Below, piece after piece: positions 15,236 to 23,403 of a stretch of 23,814 nucleotides of DNA (position 1 is its first letter; every line of letters starts with the position of its first letter). The translations under genes and the position numbers were made by a program. Source of the DNA: Anammoximicrobium sp032229885 (GTDB lineage Bacteria; Planctomycetota; Planctomycetia; Pirellulales; Pirellulaceae); NCBI GenBank assembly GCA_032229885.1, contig JAVYAJ010000431.1:1-23814 (forward strand). The letters run 5' to 3'. The notes under the pieces were generated by a model that had not been told where the DNA came from, did not search any database, and saw only the letters and a list, made by a program, of their open reading frames with translations.

Positions 15236-16471
15236 TCAAATCCGTTCGACGGCCTGAACAGCCGCCGCCTGACCAGGATCCGCCGGCGGCACTTCGGCCT
15301 GAAACACGGTCGCCAGAACCAGGGCGCCGACGGCGGTGATCACCATCGGCACCATCCAGATTTTCCGCCACTGGAATTGCCCATCGGCACAGAAACGATC
15401 CATGACGATGCCCGCCAGTTGGGTGCCCAGGAACAATCCCACGCCGCTGGTGACGGCAAAAATCAAGGCTTGCATGGATGCCGGAATATGCGGCCCGACG
15501 CGGCCCGCGAAAATCTGGCCGACGATCATGAAAAAGACGTACGCCAAGCCGTGAAAGGTCTGAGACACCACGATCAGCCACCGCGGCCGCCCGCCCATGT
15601 AGACCAAGTACATCAGCGTCCAAAACACGGCCCCGAACGTCAGGGCCCACTTGAATCCCAGTGTTTCGAGCATCTTTCCCAACAGGAAAAACGTGGCGAC
15701 AGCCTGAGCGGCCTGCGCGATGCCCATCGTAGCCGGGACGTTCTTGCCGGGAATGCCCATGTCCGTCATGAATCTCGCCGAGCCGAGGAAGTAAAACTGC
15801 ATCAAACCGCCGACCACCAACGAGGCGAGGATGAACACCAGGAAATCCGTGTGGCCCAACATGCCGAACGCTTTGACAATGGGAATCTCGGTCGCGCCCT
15901 TGGGCGGCGTCGTGGGCGCCAGATAACAGACGACCGCCATCGCCACCGAAAGCACGCCCGCCAGCACCAGGCAGTCTGTGCCCTCGCCCTCGCCGCCGCG
16001 CAGATTTCGCCACCCGGTCAGAAAGTACCCCACCAACGCCCACGCGATGGGCGCCCAGATGAACACCAAGCCCTGGGTGTTCAAGTCGTCGATGTGGGCA
16101 AACAACACGGCGTTGGCCAACGGCAGGGTGGCGCCGTAGCACAGCGAGTACAAAAACATGACCGGAAACAGGCTTTTGAACGTCTGTTGACGCACAGCGA
16201 CAAACATCAACACCGCCCCCAGAGCGTGAGCGATCGCCAACACCAGTTCGGTATTCATGTACTTGTCGGCCAGCACGCCGGAGATCAGGGGCGAGATGAT
16301 GCATGCAATCGGCAGCGTCGCATAGATCCAGCCGGTCTGTTTGCCGGTCATTTTCAGCGGCCCCAACAGGCGCGCAGCCAGCACGGGCGCCCACGCGCCC
16401 CAGACGGCGTACTGCAGAAACATGACCGCACTAATGCGGAGGTACGTACCGGTGTCAACGCTCAGGTTCAT
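15236..16471 (-). CDS. MFS transporter, nucleoside:H+ symporter (NupG-like) type
   Basis: The product is 411 aa, the usual size for a 12-helix major-facilitator protein, and almost entirely hydrophobic segments. The opening ISAVMFLQYAVWGAWAPVL, then TGWIYATLPIACIISPLISG and VLADKYMNTE, follows the pattern of the NupG/XapB nucleoside permease family (R/K-rich loop after helix 2, long central loop around RNLRGGEGEG). The true substrate is uncertain; planctomycete relatives may carry sugars or nucleosides. The start at 16471 is chosen because GGAG (16481-16484) lies 9 nt upstream; that same GGAG abuts the upstream ATG at 16480. It lies downstream of, and in the same direction as, the GH63-like gene (249-bp gap). 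Confidence 0.88.
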   Translation of the reverse strand: MNLSVDTGTYLRISAVMFLQYAVWGAWAPVLAARLLGPLKMTGKQTGWIYATLPIACIISPLISGVLADKYMNTELVLAIAHALGAVLMFVAVRQQTFKSLFPVMFLYSLCYGATLPLANAVLFAHIDDLNTQGLVFIWAPIAWALVGYFLTGWRNLRGGEGEGTDCLVLAGVLSVAMAVVCYLAPTTPPKGATEIPIVKAFGMLGHTDFLVFILASLVVGGLMQFYFLGSARFMTDMGIPGKNVPATMGIAQAAQAVATFFLLGKMLETLGFKWALTFGAVFWTLMYLVYMGGRPRWLIVVSQTFHGLAYVFFMIVGQIFAGRVGPHIPASMQALIFAVTSGVGLFLGTQLAGIVMDRFCADGQFQWRKIWMVPMVITAVGALVLATVFQAEVPPADPGQAAAVQAVERI

Positions 16472-16515
16472 CTTCAGCATCTCCGACGACGTAAGACCAC
16501 GCCACACAGGGCTTT

Positions 16516-16532
16516 GACGGCATATTGCCGTC
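16516..16532 (-). promoter_or_regulatory. 7-bp palindrome in the leader of the MFS gene
   Basis: gacggca and tgccgtc flank a 3-nt centre (tat). The dyad is 45 bp upstream of the MFS start codon, in the position of an operator or a small leader hairpin. No regulator was identified. Confidence 0.4.
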
Positions 16533-16720
16533 GCCTTGCGCTCCACGATCCACCACGCAGCCAAACCTAGCGAATCCGATAGCGGCTGTCAAACGGGGTA
16601 TTCGTTCGCGGGCTGTCGGCCATCGTAGATGCTTGCCGTACGGCATAAGAAGGGGGGCCTTTGCCCGGCGGATGGCACTCGGCGAGTGCCCGATCGGAAT
16701 CGCCGAACGAGTAACGCTCT

Positions 16721-19351
16721 TCAGTGCAAGGGCCGGCGCGGATGCAGCAGTTTGGCGATCAGTCCAGTCCATCCCGTTTGGTGACAGGCTCCGACGCCGC
16801 GCCCCGTTTCGCCATGAAAATACTCGAAAAATAGCAGATAGTCTCGAAAATGCGGATCGGCCTGGAACTTGGCGCAATCGCCGAAAACCGCGCGGCGCCC
16901 GTCGGGATCGCGGAGAAAAATCCGGGTCAGCCTCGAGGTCAACTCTTCCGCGACTTGATTGATCGTGAGAAGTCGGCCGGATCCTGTCGGACATTCGATC
17001 TTGAAGTCATCGCCGTAGTAGTGATGGAATTTCTGCAAGGATTCAATGATCAGATAATTCAGAGGGAACCAGACAGGTCCGCGCCAGTTCGAGTTGCCGC
17101 CGAACAGGTTCGAGGTCGACTCGGCCGGCTCGTAGCCGACGGTCATCCCTTCTTCGCCATCGTAGAACACGTAGGGATGATCCGAGTGATAGCGCGAGAG
17201 CGCTCGCACGCCGTAGCCGGACAGAAACTCCGTTTCGTCCAGCATCCGTCGCAGCACGCACTTCATGCGATGCCCGCGAAGCAGGGCAAGCAGGTGGCGT
17301 TGTCCGGCGCCGGGTTCCGTCCAACGTGACACAAGCCGGGCCAGCTCAGGCCGATACCGCAGAACCCAGTCCAGCCGCTCGGCGAAGCCCGGCACCTTGC
17401 GCAGCAGTTCCGGTTCGAGCGTCTCGACCGCGCACAGCGGGATGAGGCCGACCATCGAGCGGACCTTGAGCGGGATCGCGCGGTCGTCGCGCAGATTGAG
17501 CGCGTCGTAGAAAAAAGCGTCCTGCTCGTCCCACAGGCCTTGGCCCGTCTCGGACATTTCGTTCATGGCCTCGGCGATCTGGAGGAAATGTTCGAAGAAC
17601 TTGGTGGCAATGTCCTCGTACACCGGATTATGCAGGGCCAGCTCCAACGCAATCCGCAGCAGATTCAAGCAGTACATCGCCATCCAGCTTGTGCCGTCGG
17701 CCTGGCTCAGAAAGCCTCCCGTGGGCAGCGGCTTGCTGCGGTCGAAGACCCCGATGTTGTCCAGCCCTAGAAATCCGCCCTGAAAGATGTTGCGGCCTTG
17801 CGCATCCTCTCGATTGACCCACCAGGTGAAATTGAGCATCAGCTTGTGGAAGATCCGTTCCAGGAACGCCAGATCGCCCGCGTCGCCCCGGCGCTTGCGA
17901 TCTATCTGAAACACTCGCCATGCAGCCCAGGCATGGACCGGCGGATTGGCGTCTCCGAACGCCCATTCATAGGCCGGAATCTGACCGTTCGGATGCATGT
18001 ACCACTCGCGGGTCAACACAACGAGCTGCGCCTTGGCGAACTCGGCGTCTATCAGCGCAAACGGGATGCAGTGGAAGGCCAGATCCCAGGCGGCGTACCA
18101 GGGGTATTCCCATTTGTCCGGCATGGAGAGGATGTCGGCGTTGTTGACATGCTGCCATTCCCAGTTGCGGCCGTGCTTGCGCGCCGGCGGCGGAGGCGGC
18201 TGAGCCGGATCGCCCTGCAACCATTCCCGGACGTCGTAGTGGTAGAACTGCTTGCTCCAGATCATTCCGGCCAGCGCCTGCCTCTGGATCAGGCGGGCGT
18301 CGGCGTCCGCGATGCCGGATTGAAGCTCGTCGTAGAACTCGTCGGCTTCGTGTCGTCTTCGATCCAAGATGGCGTCAAACTCGGCGAAGGGAGCCTCTGC
18401 CGGCGCAGCGCTGATGCGCAGCCGAAGTCGCTGCAGCCCGCCGTTCGGAATCTGAAGCGTGTAATGCGCCGCCGCCTTCGTGCCGTGCCGCGCCGGGTTC
18501 ACGGCCTGGACAGCGCCAGCGACGACATAGTCGTGAAAAGCGTCTTTGAAAAAACCCTCTGCCGAGCCGCCATACAAGAGACGAACGTTCGTCTCGTTGT
18601 CGCAGAACAACCATTCGGGATCTTCGTCGGCGTGGAACCAATAACTGCCAAGCGTCGGATGCTGCGCGACCGCCCGGTTGGCGTCGATCAGAGAGATCTC
18701 GGGGATCGGCGCGCCGTTCGTCCAGGACCATGTGTTGCGATACCAGAGCTGTGGCAGCACGTGCAGCCGAGCGGCTGCCGGGCCGCGGTTGTGGATGCTC
18801 GCCAGCACCAGGATGTCATCCGGCGCCGCCTTGCCGTATTCGATGAACACGTCGAAGTAGCGGTCATCGCCGAACACGCCCGTATCGACAAGCTCGTATT
18901 CGGGCTCAGCCCGGCTGCGACGGCGGTTTTCCTCCTTCAGAAGCTGATACGGAAAGGCGGATTGAGGATACTTGTAGAGGGCCTTCAGATAAGAATGAGA
19001 AGGTGTGGCGTCCAGATGGTAATAGAGCTCTTTGACGTCTTCGCCGTGATTGCCTTCGCCGTTGGTGAGACCGAATAGACGCTCCTTTAGAATGACATCT
19101 CGTTCGTTCCAGAGAGCCAGCGCAAAGCAAAGCTGTTGGGCGGAATCGCTGATGCCGAGCAATCCGTCTTCGCCCCAACGGTACGCGCGGCTCCGCGCGT
19201 GCGCGTGTGGAAAGTATTCCCAAGCCGATCCATCGGCGCTGTAATCCTCGCGCACAACGCCCCACTGACGCTCGCTGAGGTACGGTCCCCATTTGCGCCA
19301 CGGGCCGTGGTGCAGTTGGCACTCTTTGAGCCGTTGATGCTCGATGCCCAT
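16721..19351 (-). CDS. GH63-family-like glycoside hydrolase (glucosidase type)
   Basis: The product is 876 aa. It has an N-terminal beta-rich domain (about 1-330) and a C-terminal (alpha/alpha)6 barrel. Typical stretches of the bacterial GH63/MGH1-like group are YPWYAAWDLAFHCIPFALID (Asp 423 fits the catalytic acid region), GGFLGLDNIGVFDRS, GNSNWRGPVWFPLNYLIIESL and, near the end, CHQTGWTGLIAKL. Family members release glucose or related sugars from alpha-linked glycosides. No signal peptide is seen, so the enzyme is probably cytoplasmic, acting on imported or stored glycosides; the codirectional MFS gene downstream fits that. The ATG at 19351 is used; a TTG at 19435 would add 28 residues without family resemblance. 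The ribosome site is weak. Confidence 0.9.
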   Translation of the reverse strand: MGIEHQRLKECQLHHGPWRKWGPYLSERQWGVVREDYSADGSAWEYFPHAHARSRAYRWGEDGLLGISDSAQQLCFALALWNERDVILKERLFGLTNGEGNHGEDVKELYYHLDATPSHSYLKALYKYPQSAFPYQLLKEENRRRSRAEPEYELVDTGVFGDDRYFDVFIEYGKAAPDDILVLASIHNRGPAAARLHVLPQLWYRNTWSWTNGAPIPEISLIDANRAVAQHPTLGSYWFHADEDPEWLFCDNETNVRLLYGGSAEGFFKDAFHDYVVAGAVQAVNPARHGTKAAAHYTLQIPNGGLQRLRLRISAAPAEAPFAEFDAILDRRRHEADEFYDELQSGIADADARLIQRQALAGMIWSKQFYHYDVREWLQGDPAQPPPPPARKHGRNWEWQHVNNADILSMPDKWEYPWYAAWDLAFHCIPFALIDAEFAKAQLVVLTREWYMHPNGQIPAYEWAFGDANPPVHAWAAWRVFQIDRKRRGDAGDLAFLERIFHKLMLNFTWWVNREDAQGRNIFQGGFLGLDNIGVFDRSKPLPTGGFLSQADGTSWMAMYCLNLLRIALELALHNPVYEDIATKFFEHFLQIAEAMNEMSETGQGLWDEQDAFFYDALNLRDDRAIPLKVRSMVGLIPLCAVETLEPELLRKVPGFAERLDWVLRYRPELARLVSRWTEPGAGQRHLLALLRGHRMKCVLRRMLDETEFLSGYGVRALSRYHSDHPYVFYDGEEGMTVGYEPAESTSNLFGGNSNWRGPVWFPLNYLIIESLQKFHHYYGDDFKIECPTGSGRLLTINQVAEELTSRLTRIFLRDPDGRRAVFGDCAKFQADPHFRDYLLFFEYFHGETGRGVGACHQTGWTGLIAKLLHPRRPLH

Positions 19352-19490
19352 CGCAGTGTTCTCGGACGGAATGATTGCCGGCGGCGGGTTGCCGCATTCG
19401 CGCGGCCGAGCGTTTGCGCTTCCCGGGAAGGGCAAATCGAGCAGTCTCAGACCGTTGTTCTTTTCCGCCTCGGCAACAGACGACGGCTGT

Positions 19491-19790
19491 CGCGGTCAAT
19501 TTCTTAAACTACTATCGCTTCGACTGTTGCGCAGCAGCGCCGCTGATTCTGTTTGGCCGAAGGCCTCCGCTCATCGTAGCCTGGGGCAACGCCCCAGGGC
19601 TGGCTTTTGGCCGAAGGCCCTATTCATGCGGGCGGAGGTGACACGGTGAAGATGGCCTTCGACCAACACCGTTGCCGTCGTCTTCGCTTCCTGGGGCGTT
19701 GCCTCAGGCTACGTTGAAAATGGCCTTCGGCCAAGCCGATTCCGGTCGTCCGTGCTGCGCAACAGCCCTGCAAAACCAATCTCGCCTAAA
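19491..19790 (+). repeat. Dispersed ~300-bp repeat, copy A
   Basis: This segment aligns along its length with 23481-23800 (copy B) in the same orientation. Shared blocks include tcaatttcttaaactac, tctgtttggccgaaggcctc, the gcggaggtgacacg word and a closing gtgctg(c/t)gcaacag. It is rich in hairpins: ggccgaaggcc at 19555-19565 and 19609-19619, cctggggc-aac-gccccagg at 19580-19598, a one-mismatch variant of the latter at 19690-19708, and tggccttcggcca at 19721-19733. No reading frame is shared with intact coding capacity and there is no transposase, so it is a non-autonomous structured repeat. It sits about 140 bp upstream of the GH63-like start. Confidence 0.85.
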
Positions 19791-20694
19791 CTCCGCAGTT
19801 TCCGGCTTTCTGGCCGCAACAGACTCCGGCGCTCCACCTACAACACAGAGGCGGCACTTGGACGGCAATCTTCGCGGTTCTCATCTACGTCCAAGCCAGC
19901 AACCGAAAAGTCGGTTTACGCCTAGCGCGCGTTGTCCAATCGTAATCTTCCCGTAATCTTCGCGCAGCCGCTCTCGCCCGCGTGCGGGATCCCGGCGGTC
20001 GCGCGACTGCGGCCACCCTCGTATTCAGCCTTGACGATGGACTAGTCTATTTACGAAGGCGGGGAAAACAAGGCTTGTCCGCGGAATTCATGACCCGTCT
20101 TGTTCCATCGCTCTGCATTTCTCTCTCGCCCATCTCCCCAGCAGACGCTGACCGCGATTCGGCGGGCAACCACGCTTGTGGACGGGCGGTTCAGCCCAAT
20201 CACCATGGGTGTCGCTGCAGGTCATGGCGAAACGAGAGGGCCTGTGGAGCCTGTTGCAGTACGGGCGTGAACGTGAGAGCCGATCCATCTACGACGCGGA
20301 CTCGGGGATGAAATCGCGGACGATCCCCGAGGCGGTCGAACGCTTCCAGTCGTTTATTTGCCGGCGAATTCCCCGGAACGAGCGGGCTGGGATATGGCCG
20401 TTGCGGGTTGAACCAACGAATCGAGCCAATCGGCGAGCGATCCGTTCGAGGCGCCAGGAACCTCGCTCCGTTACGACGCGATTGCCTGCGGGGCCATGAG
20501 CGTTGGCGCCGCGGTGACAAATCCACCGTCGCAGACGAATCGTGCTCGGACGCGCTCGCCGAGAGGTCACGTAAACAGCACGACGACCGTTCTTTAAGTC
20601 CTATCATGGCACGGGCTACACGACCTCGTTCAAGGCAGACCGCTTTACTCGCGTCGTTCGCCATGGCCCGCGAAATATTTTTTTGCTTCGGCCA

Positions 20695-20723
20695 TTGACC
20701 ATGACCGGGTTGGTTTCTACACT
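20695..20723 (+). promoter_or_regulatory. Sigma70-like promoter of the DUF1559-PepSY pair
   Basis: TTGACC (20695-20700, five of six) is followed after exactly 17 nt by TACACT (20718-20723, four of six). It is 142 bp upstream of the DUF1559 start, and the expected transcription start near 20730 lies at the edge of the dyad at 20731-20757. Confidence 0.55.
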
Positions 20724-20730
20724 TTGTCAA

Positions 20731-20757
20731 AGTTGATACTGAGTCTCGACATCAACT
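20731..20757 (+). promoter_or_regulatory. Operator-like dyad with Fur-box character
   Basis: agttgat (20731-20737) and atcaact (20751-20757) are perfect inverted arms 13 nt apart. Overlapping them, tgatact-g-agtctcg (20734-20748) has the 7-1-7 layout of Fur boxes: the left half matches TGATAAT at 6 of 7 and the right half matches ATTATCA at 4 of 7. The site covers the expected transcription start of the promoter just upstream, where a repressor would block RNA polymerase. The downstream PepSY/PiuB-like gene belongs to a family often under iron control, which agrees with Fur, but the assignment is inference. Confidence 0.45.
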
Positions 20758-20865
20758 AACTGCCTTAGGGCGCCGCTCGACCGCCGGCAGTGCGGCCAGA
20801 AGGCGGCTTGGCCCCGAGATTCTTGCTAGGCGTTGTTTCTTCGACCTTTGACCTCAGGAGTCGTC

Positions 20866-21966
20866 ATGCCCACCGCTCGATCAACACAACCCCGTCGGCA
20901 ATCAGCAGTTGCGAGTGGCTTCACCCTCGTGGAACTGCTCGTCGTCATCGCCATCATCGGCACGCTCGTAGCCCTGCTATTGCCAGCAGTGCAAGCGGCT
21001 CGCGAGGCGGCGCGTCGATCGCAGTGTCTGAACAATCTGAAGCAGATCACTTTAGGGATGACGCAGTTCGAGCACAACCACGGCCACTATCCTTATTCGC
21101 GCACCGGATCGCTGTGGAGAATCTTGCCGTACGTCGAGCAGGCGACGCTGTACGACGTTTTCGCGACTGCCATTCACCCCAATGGCCAGCACGGCTACAA
21201 CGGCGCCCTCAATCCGGGAAATGCGTATCCCGGATGGCCAGCCGAGATCAAAGAGGCGATGAATAACGAGCTGTCTGTGTTCGTCTGTCCCAGCACTCCG
21301 GGCGAGCGGACGGTGACCGGTAGCGACAGCACGGGGAGCTACCCCGTCCAGGCGACCGACTATACGACGCCACGCATCCCCGCTCTGCGGCCCGTCGGGC
21401 ATCAGTTGTGGTATCAGGACGGCGAGCCGCAGATGAATTTCAACACGGCGATGAGCCCGCCCGATTCGCGGAGCACCGACCCGCGCCGCCAGGGCGCGCG
21501 CGGCTCCTACGTCACGGACGGGTTGAGCAATACGTTGATGTACTACGAGTGCAGCGGCGCCCCCGTGGTATACGTGCAACGGCAGGCGGTCCCCGGGGCG
21601 ACGCTCGCGATGGCCTGGGCCGGTGCTGGCGATGGCGTCAAGATGCGCGCATACCGGAGCGACAACCTGACTGCCGCCACGAGTCCGACCAACAGTGGAC
21701 GCAAAGTCAACGGAATCGCGGCCCCCCCGACGACGCCAACCAATCCCGCTTTGCCAGCAGCCTGGGAAGCAACGATCGACACCGCGCCGGGGACCTATCT
21801 GTTTCTCGGCCATAGCAATTCAGGCCAGCCTTACAGCTTTCACAACGGGGGCGTCATGATCGGTCTGTGCGATGGGTCTGCTCGCCTCATCAGTGACACG
21901 ATAGACCTCGGCGTCTTCTTGAACTTGATGCTCCGCGATGATGGTTATGTGATGGGCAAGTTCTAG
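20866..21966 (+). CDS. DUF1559 domain-containing pseudopilin-like protein (copy 3)
   Basis: The product is 366 aa. The leader is longer than in the other two copies (18 residues, Ser/Arg/Gln-rich), ending in Gly before FTLVELLVVIAIIG; cleavage after G18 with Glu +5 is expected. The signature PAVQAAREAARRSQC and NNLKQITLGM follows, and the H-x9-DG motif is at His 326. AGGAG (20856-20860) 5 nt before the ATG fixes the start. The gene follows a sigma70-like promoter and Fur-like dyad and precedes the PepSY gene by 177 bp on the same strand. Function unknown; a surface pseudopilin is the working idea. Confidence 0.93.
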   Translation: MPTARSTQPRRQSAVASGFTLVELLVVIAIIGTLVALLLPAVQAAREAARRSQCLNNLKQITLGMTQFEHNHGHYPYSRTGSLWRILPYVEQATLYDVFATAIHPNGQHGYNGALNPGNAYPGWPAEIKEAMNNELSVFVCPSTPGERTVTGSDSTGSYPVQATDYTTPRIPALRPVGHQLWYQDGEPQMNFNTAMSPPDSRSTDPRRQGARGSYVTDGLSNTLMYYECSGAPVVYVQRQAVPGATLAMAWAGAGDGVKMRAYRSDNLTAATSPTNSGRKVNGIAAPPTTPTNPALPAAWEATIDTAPGTYLFLGHSNSGQPYSFHNGGVMIGLCDGSARLISDTIDLGVFLNLMLRDDGYVMGKF

Positions 21967-22143
21967 GCTGCCGCCTGCCGTGTCGATCTGCAACCGGCTT
22001 GGTCCAGTCGTCCCCTTGTATACCCCGCGTGGCTCGAAACGGAACGTCGTCGAGTAGACTTCAGCCCGCCCTTGCTGACCAAGGCTTGACGTTCGTGTGG
22101 TCATTTTCACCCGCGTCCAACCTATTGCTCCCCCGGAGATACA

Positions 22144-23403
22144 ATGTCTTCGATATCCATGCCCGAATCCGTCACCACGTACCGAAATGAACCTACAAAC
22201 GCGCCTTCGCCCGATCGTAATTCGGCCGTGCGCGATGTCCGGCCCCGACACAAACCGAATGCCGACGGCATGTCTCTCGATCCAACCGCGCGAACACGGG
22301 GCCGTCCAGGCTGGCTAAAATGGACGCTGCACCTCGTTCGTCGCGCGCATCTGTACGCGGGCTTGCTGTTCGTTCCGTGGGTTTTTCTCTTCGGTGCGAC
22401 AGCGTTTCTGTTTAACCATCCCTCTTGGTTCAGCAACCAGTTGTACGTCAACTTTGGGGCCGATGCCTTGGTCGGGACGCCCTTGCAGGATCTGCCCACG
22501 CCTCAGCAACTGGCCGAAAACTTGATCGCGCAGGTCAACGCGGCTCAAGGAAGCGATTACGTCCCCAATGGCCCCGCGGCGACGCTGGGCCGAGGAGGGC
22601 TGAGCGCCTCGCTCGCGCTGGCGGACGGATCGTTGTCTCAATTGTCCATTCACGCCAACGGTCAGGGCGGCATCATTCGGCCAGCCCGTGGAGGCCGAGC
22701 TGCGGCCGTTTCGGGTCAGCCAGGGGCAGGCCGCCCGGGGCGAGGCGATCCGAACAGTCCCGGCCGCCAAGAACCGGGGAACAGCGAGGCGCGCAAAGCC
22801 TCGAGGTCGGGCGGCAGAGATCTTCCGGACGAACACCGCAAGCAAGAATCGCGGGCGGGCGGAGCCAACACGCAGAGGTCGCACGAGACAAGCCCCGACG
22901 GTTCCACCTCGTTCGCCGTGGCGGACGATGGGAAATTATCGAGCACGCCGATAGACCGCCTGCGCGAGGCTTTGCCTGCGCTCCTGTCTCGCCTCGGCTT
23001 GGCAGATGCCCAGATCCTGTCGGTTCAAATGTCGCCGTTGACGTTTGAAATGCGGGATGCCGCTCAAACTTGGGAAATGGTGTATTCTGCCGACTCGGGG
23101 GCGCTCTCCGGCACCGTGAAACGCGCCGAGGCGGCGACGGCTTCCTCGCTCCCACTTCGCAACTTCTTGACCAACCTGCACAAAACGCACGGATATCCGG
23201 CGGGCGAGACCAACGCGCGCACGCTGTGGGCGGTGCTCGTCGACGTGATGGCCGGAGTGATGATCATGTGGGGGGCGACCGGACTGGTCATGTGGTGGCA
23301 GATCAAGCGGACCCGCCTCGCCGGGGGCGTCTGCCTGGTGCTCGGCTTCTCAGCGGCATCCTGGCTTGTGCTCAGCATGCACGCGCTTCAGCAGGCGTCG
23401 TAG
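22144..23403 (+). CDS. PepSY-associated TM-helix protein (PiuB/COG3182-like)
   Basis: The product is 419 aa; GGAG at 22135-22138 supports the start. A hydrophilic N-terminus (about 1-60) leads to RRAHLYAGLLFVPWVFLFG, the typical first PepSY_TM helix with His 69. A periplasmic part follows, with a PepSY-like segment at about 265-335 (SADSGALSGTV). A second conserved pair, His 346 and His 349 in LHKTHGY, precedes two more helices (about 360-388 and 393-415). Relatives are iron-regulated inner-membrane proteins thought to act in reductive iron uptake, with paired histidines that may hold haem. Residues about 178-256 are an Arg/Gly/Pro/Ser-rich low-complexity insertion. Pairing with DUF1559 copy 3 and the upstream Fur-like dyad suggest an iron-responsive envelope unit, which is inference. 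Confidence 0.85.
   Translation: MSSISMPESVTTYRNEPTNAPSPDRNSAVRDVRPRHKPNADGMSLDPTARTRGRPGWLKWTLHLVRRAHLYAGLLFVPWVFLFGATAFLFNHPSWFSNQLYVNFGADALVGTPLQDLPTPQQLAENLIAQVNAAQGSDYVPNGPAATLGRGGLSASLALADGSLSQLSIHANGQGGIIRPARGGRAAAVSGQPGAGRPGRGDPNSPGRQEPGNSEARKASRSGGRDLPDEHRKQESRAGGANTQRSHETSPDGSTSFAVADDGKLSSTPIDRLREALPALLSRLGLADAQILSVQMSPLTFEMRDAAQTWEMVYSADSGALSGTVKRAEAATASSLPLRNFLTNLHKTHGYPAGETNARTLWAVLVDVMAGVMIMWGATGLVMWWQIKRTRLAGGVCLVLGFSAASWLVLSMHALQQAS
22675..22911 (+). repeat. Arg/Gly/Pro-rich low-complexity coding segment in the PepSY protein
   Basis: This segment encodes a disordered stretch (RPARGGRAAAVSGQPGAG, then GRPGRGDPNSPGRQEPGN and similar) inside the periplasmic part. It resembles in composition the insertion in the FtsX permease of this window, but the two show no clear sequence copy relation. 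Confidence 0.7.

Larger units (their letters stand above)
19352..20865. other. 1.5-kb intergenic region between divergent genes
   Basis: This gap contains dispersed repeat copy A (19491-19790), a 10-bp repeat cgtaatcttc at 19941-19950 and 19952-19961, and the promoter/operator at 20695-20757. Between about 19970 and 20690 nothing convincing was found: open frames exist on both strands but have no ribosome sites or domains. This is a large amount of apparently non-coding DNA for a bacterium, though not rare in planctomycetes. Confidence 0.5.

Noticed and set aside
15158..16570. Long plus-strand open frame opposite the MFS gene
   Set aside because: Its His/Arg/Gln-rich translation is the antisense shadow of a GC-rich membrane-protein gene.
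17798..19078. Long plus-strand open frame opposite the GH63-like gene
   Set aside because: Antisense shadow of a clear glycoside hydrolase; no domain of its own.
19491..19790. Dispersed repeat as a possible CRISPR array or coding gene
   Set aside because: Only short non-identical hairpins occur, without regular spacers; the two copies share no conserved open frame.
20200..20730. Minus-strand open frame of 176 codons before DUF1559 copy 3
   Set aside because: No domain, arginine/serine-rich shadow-like composition, and overlaps the promoter.
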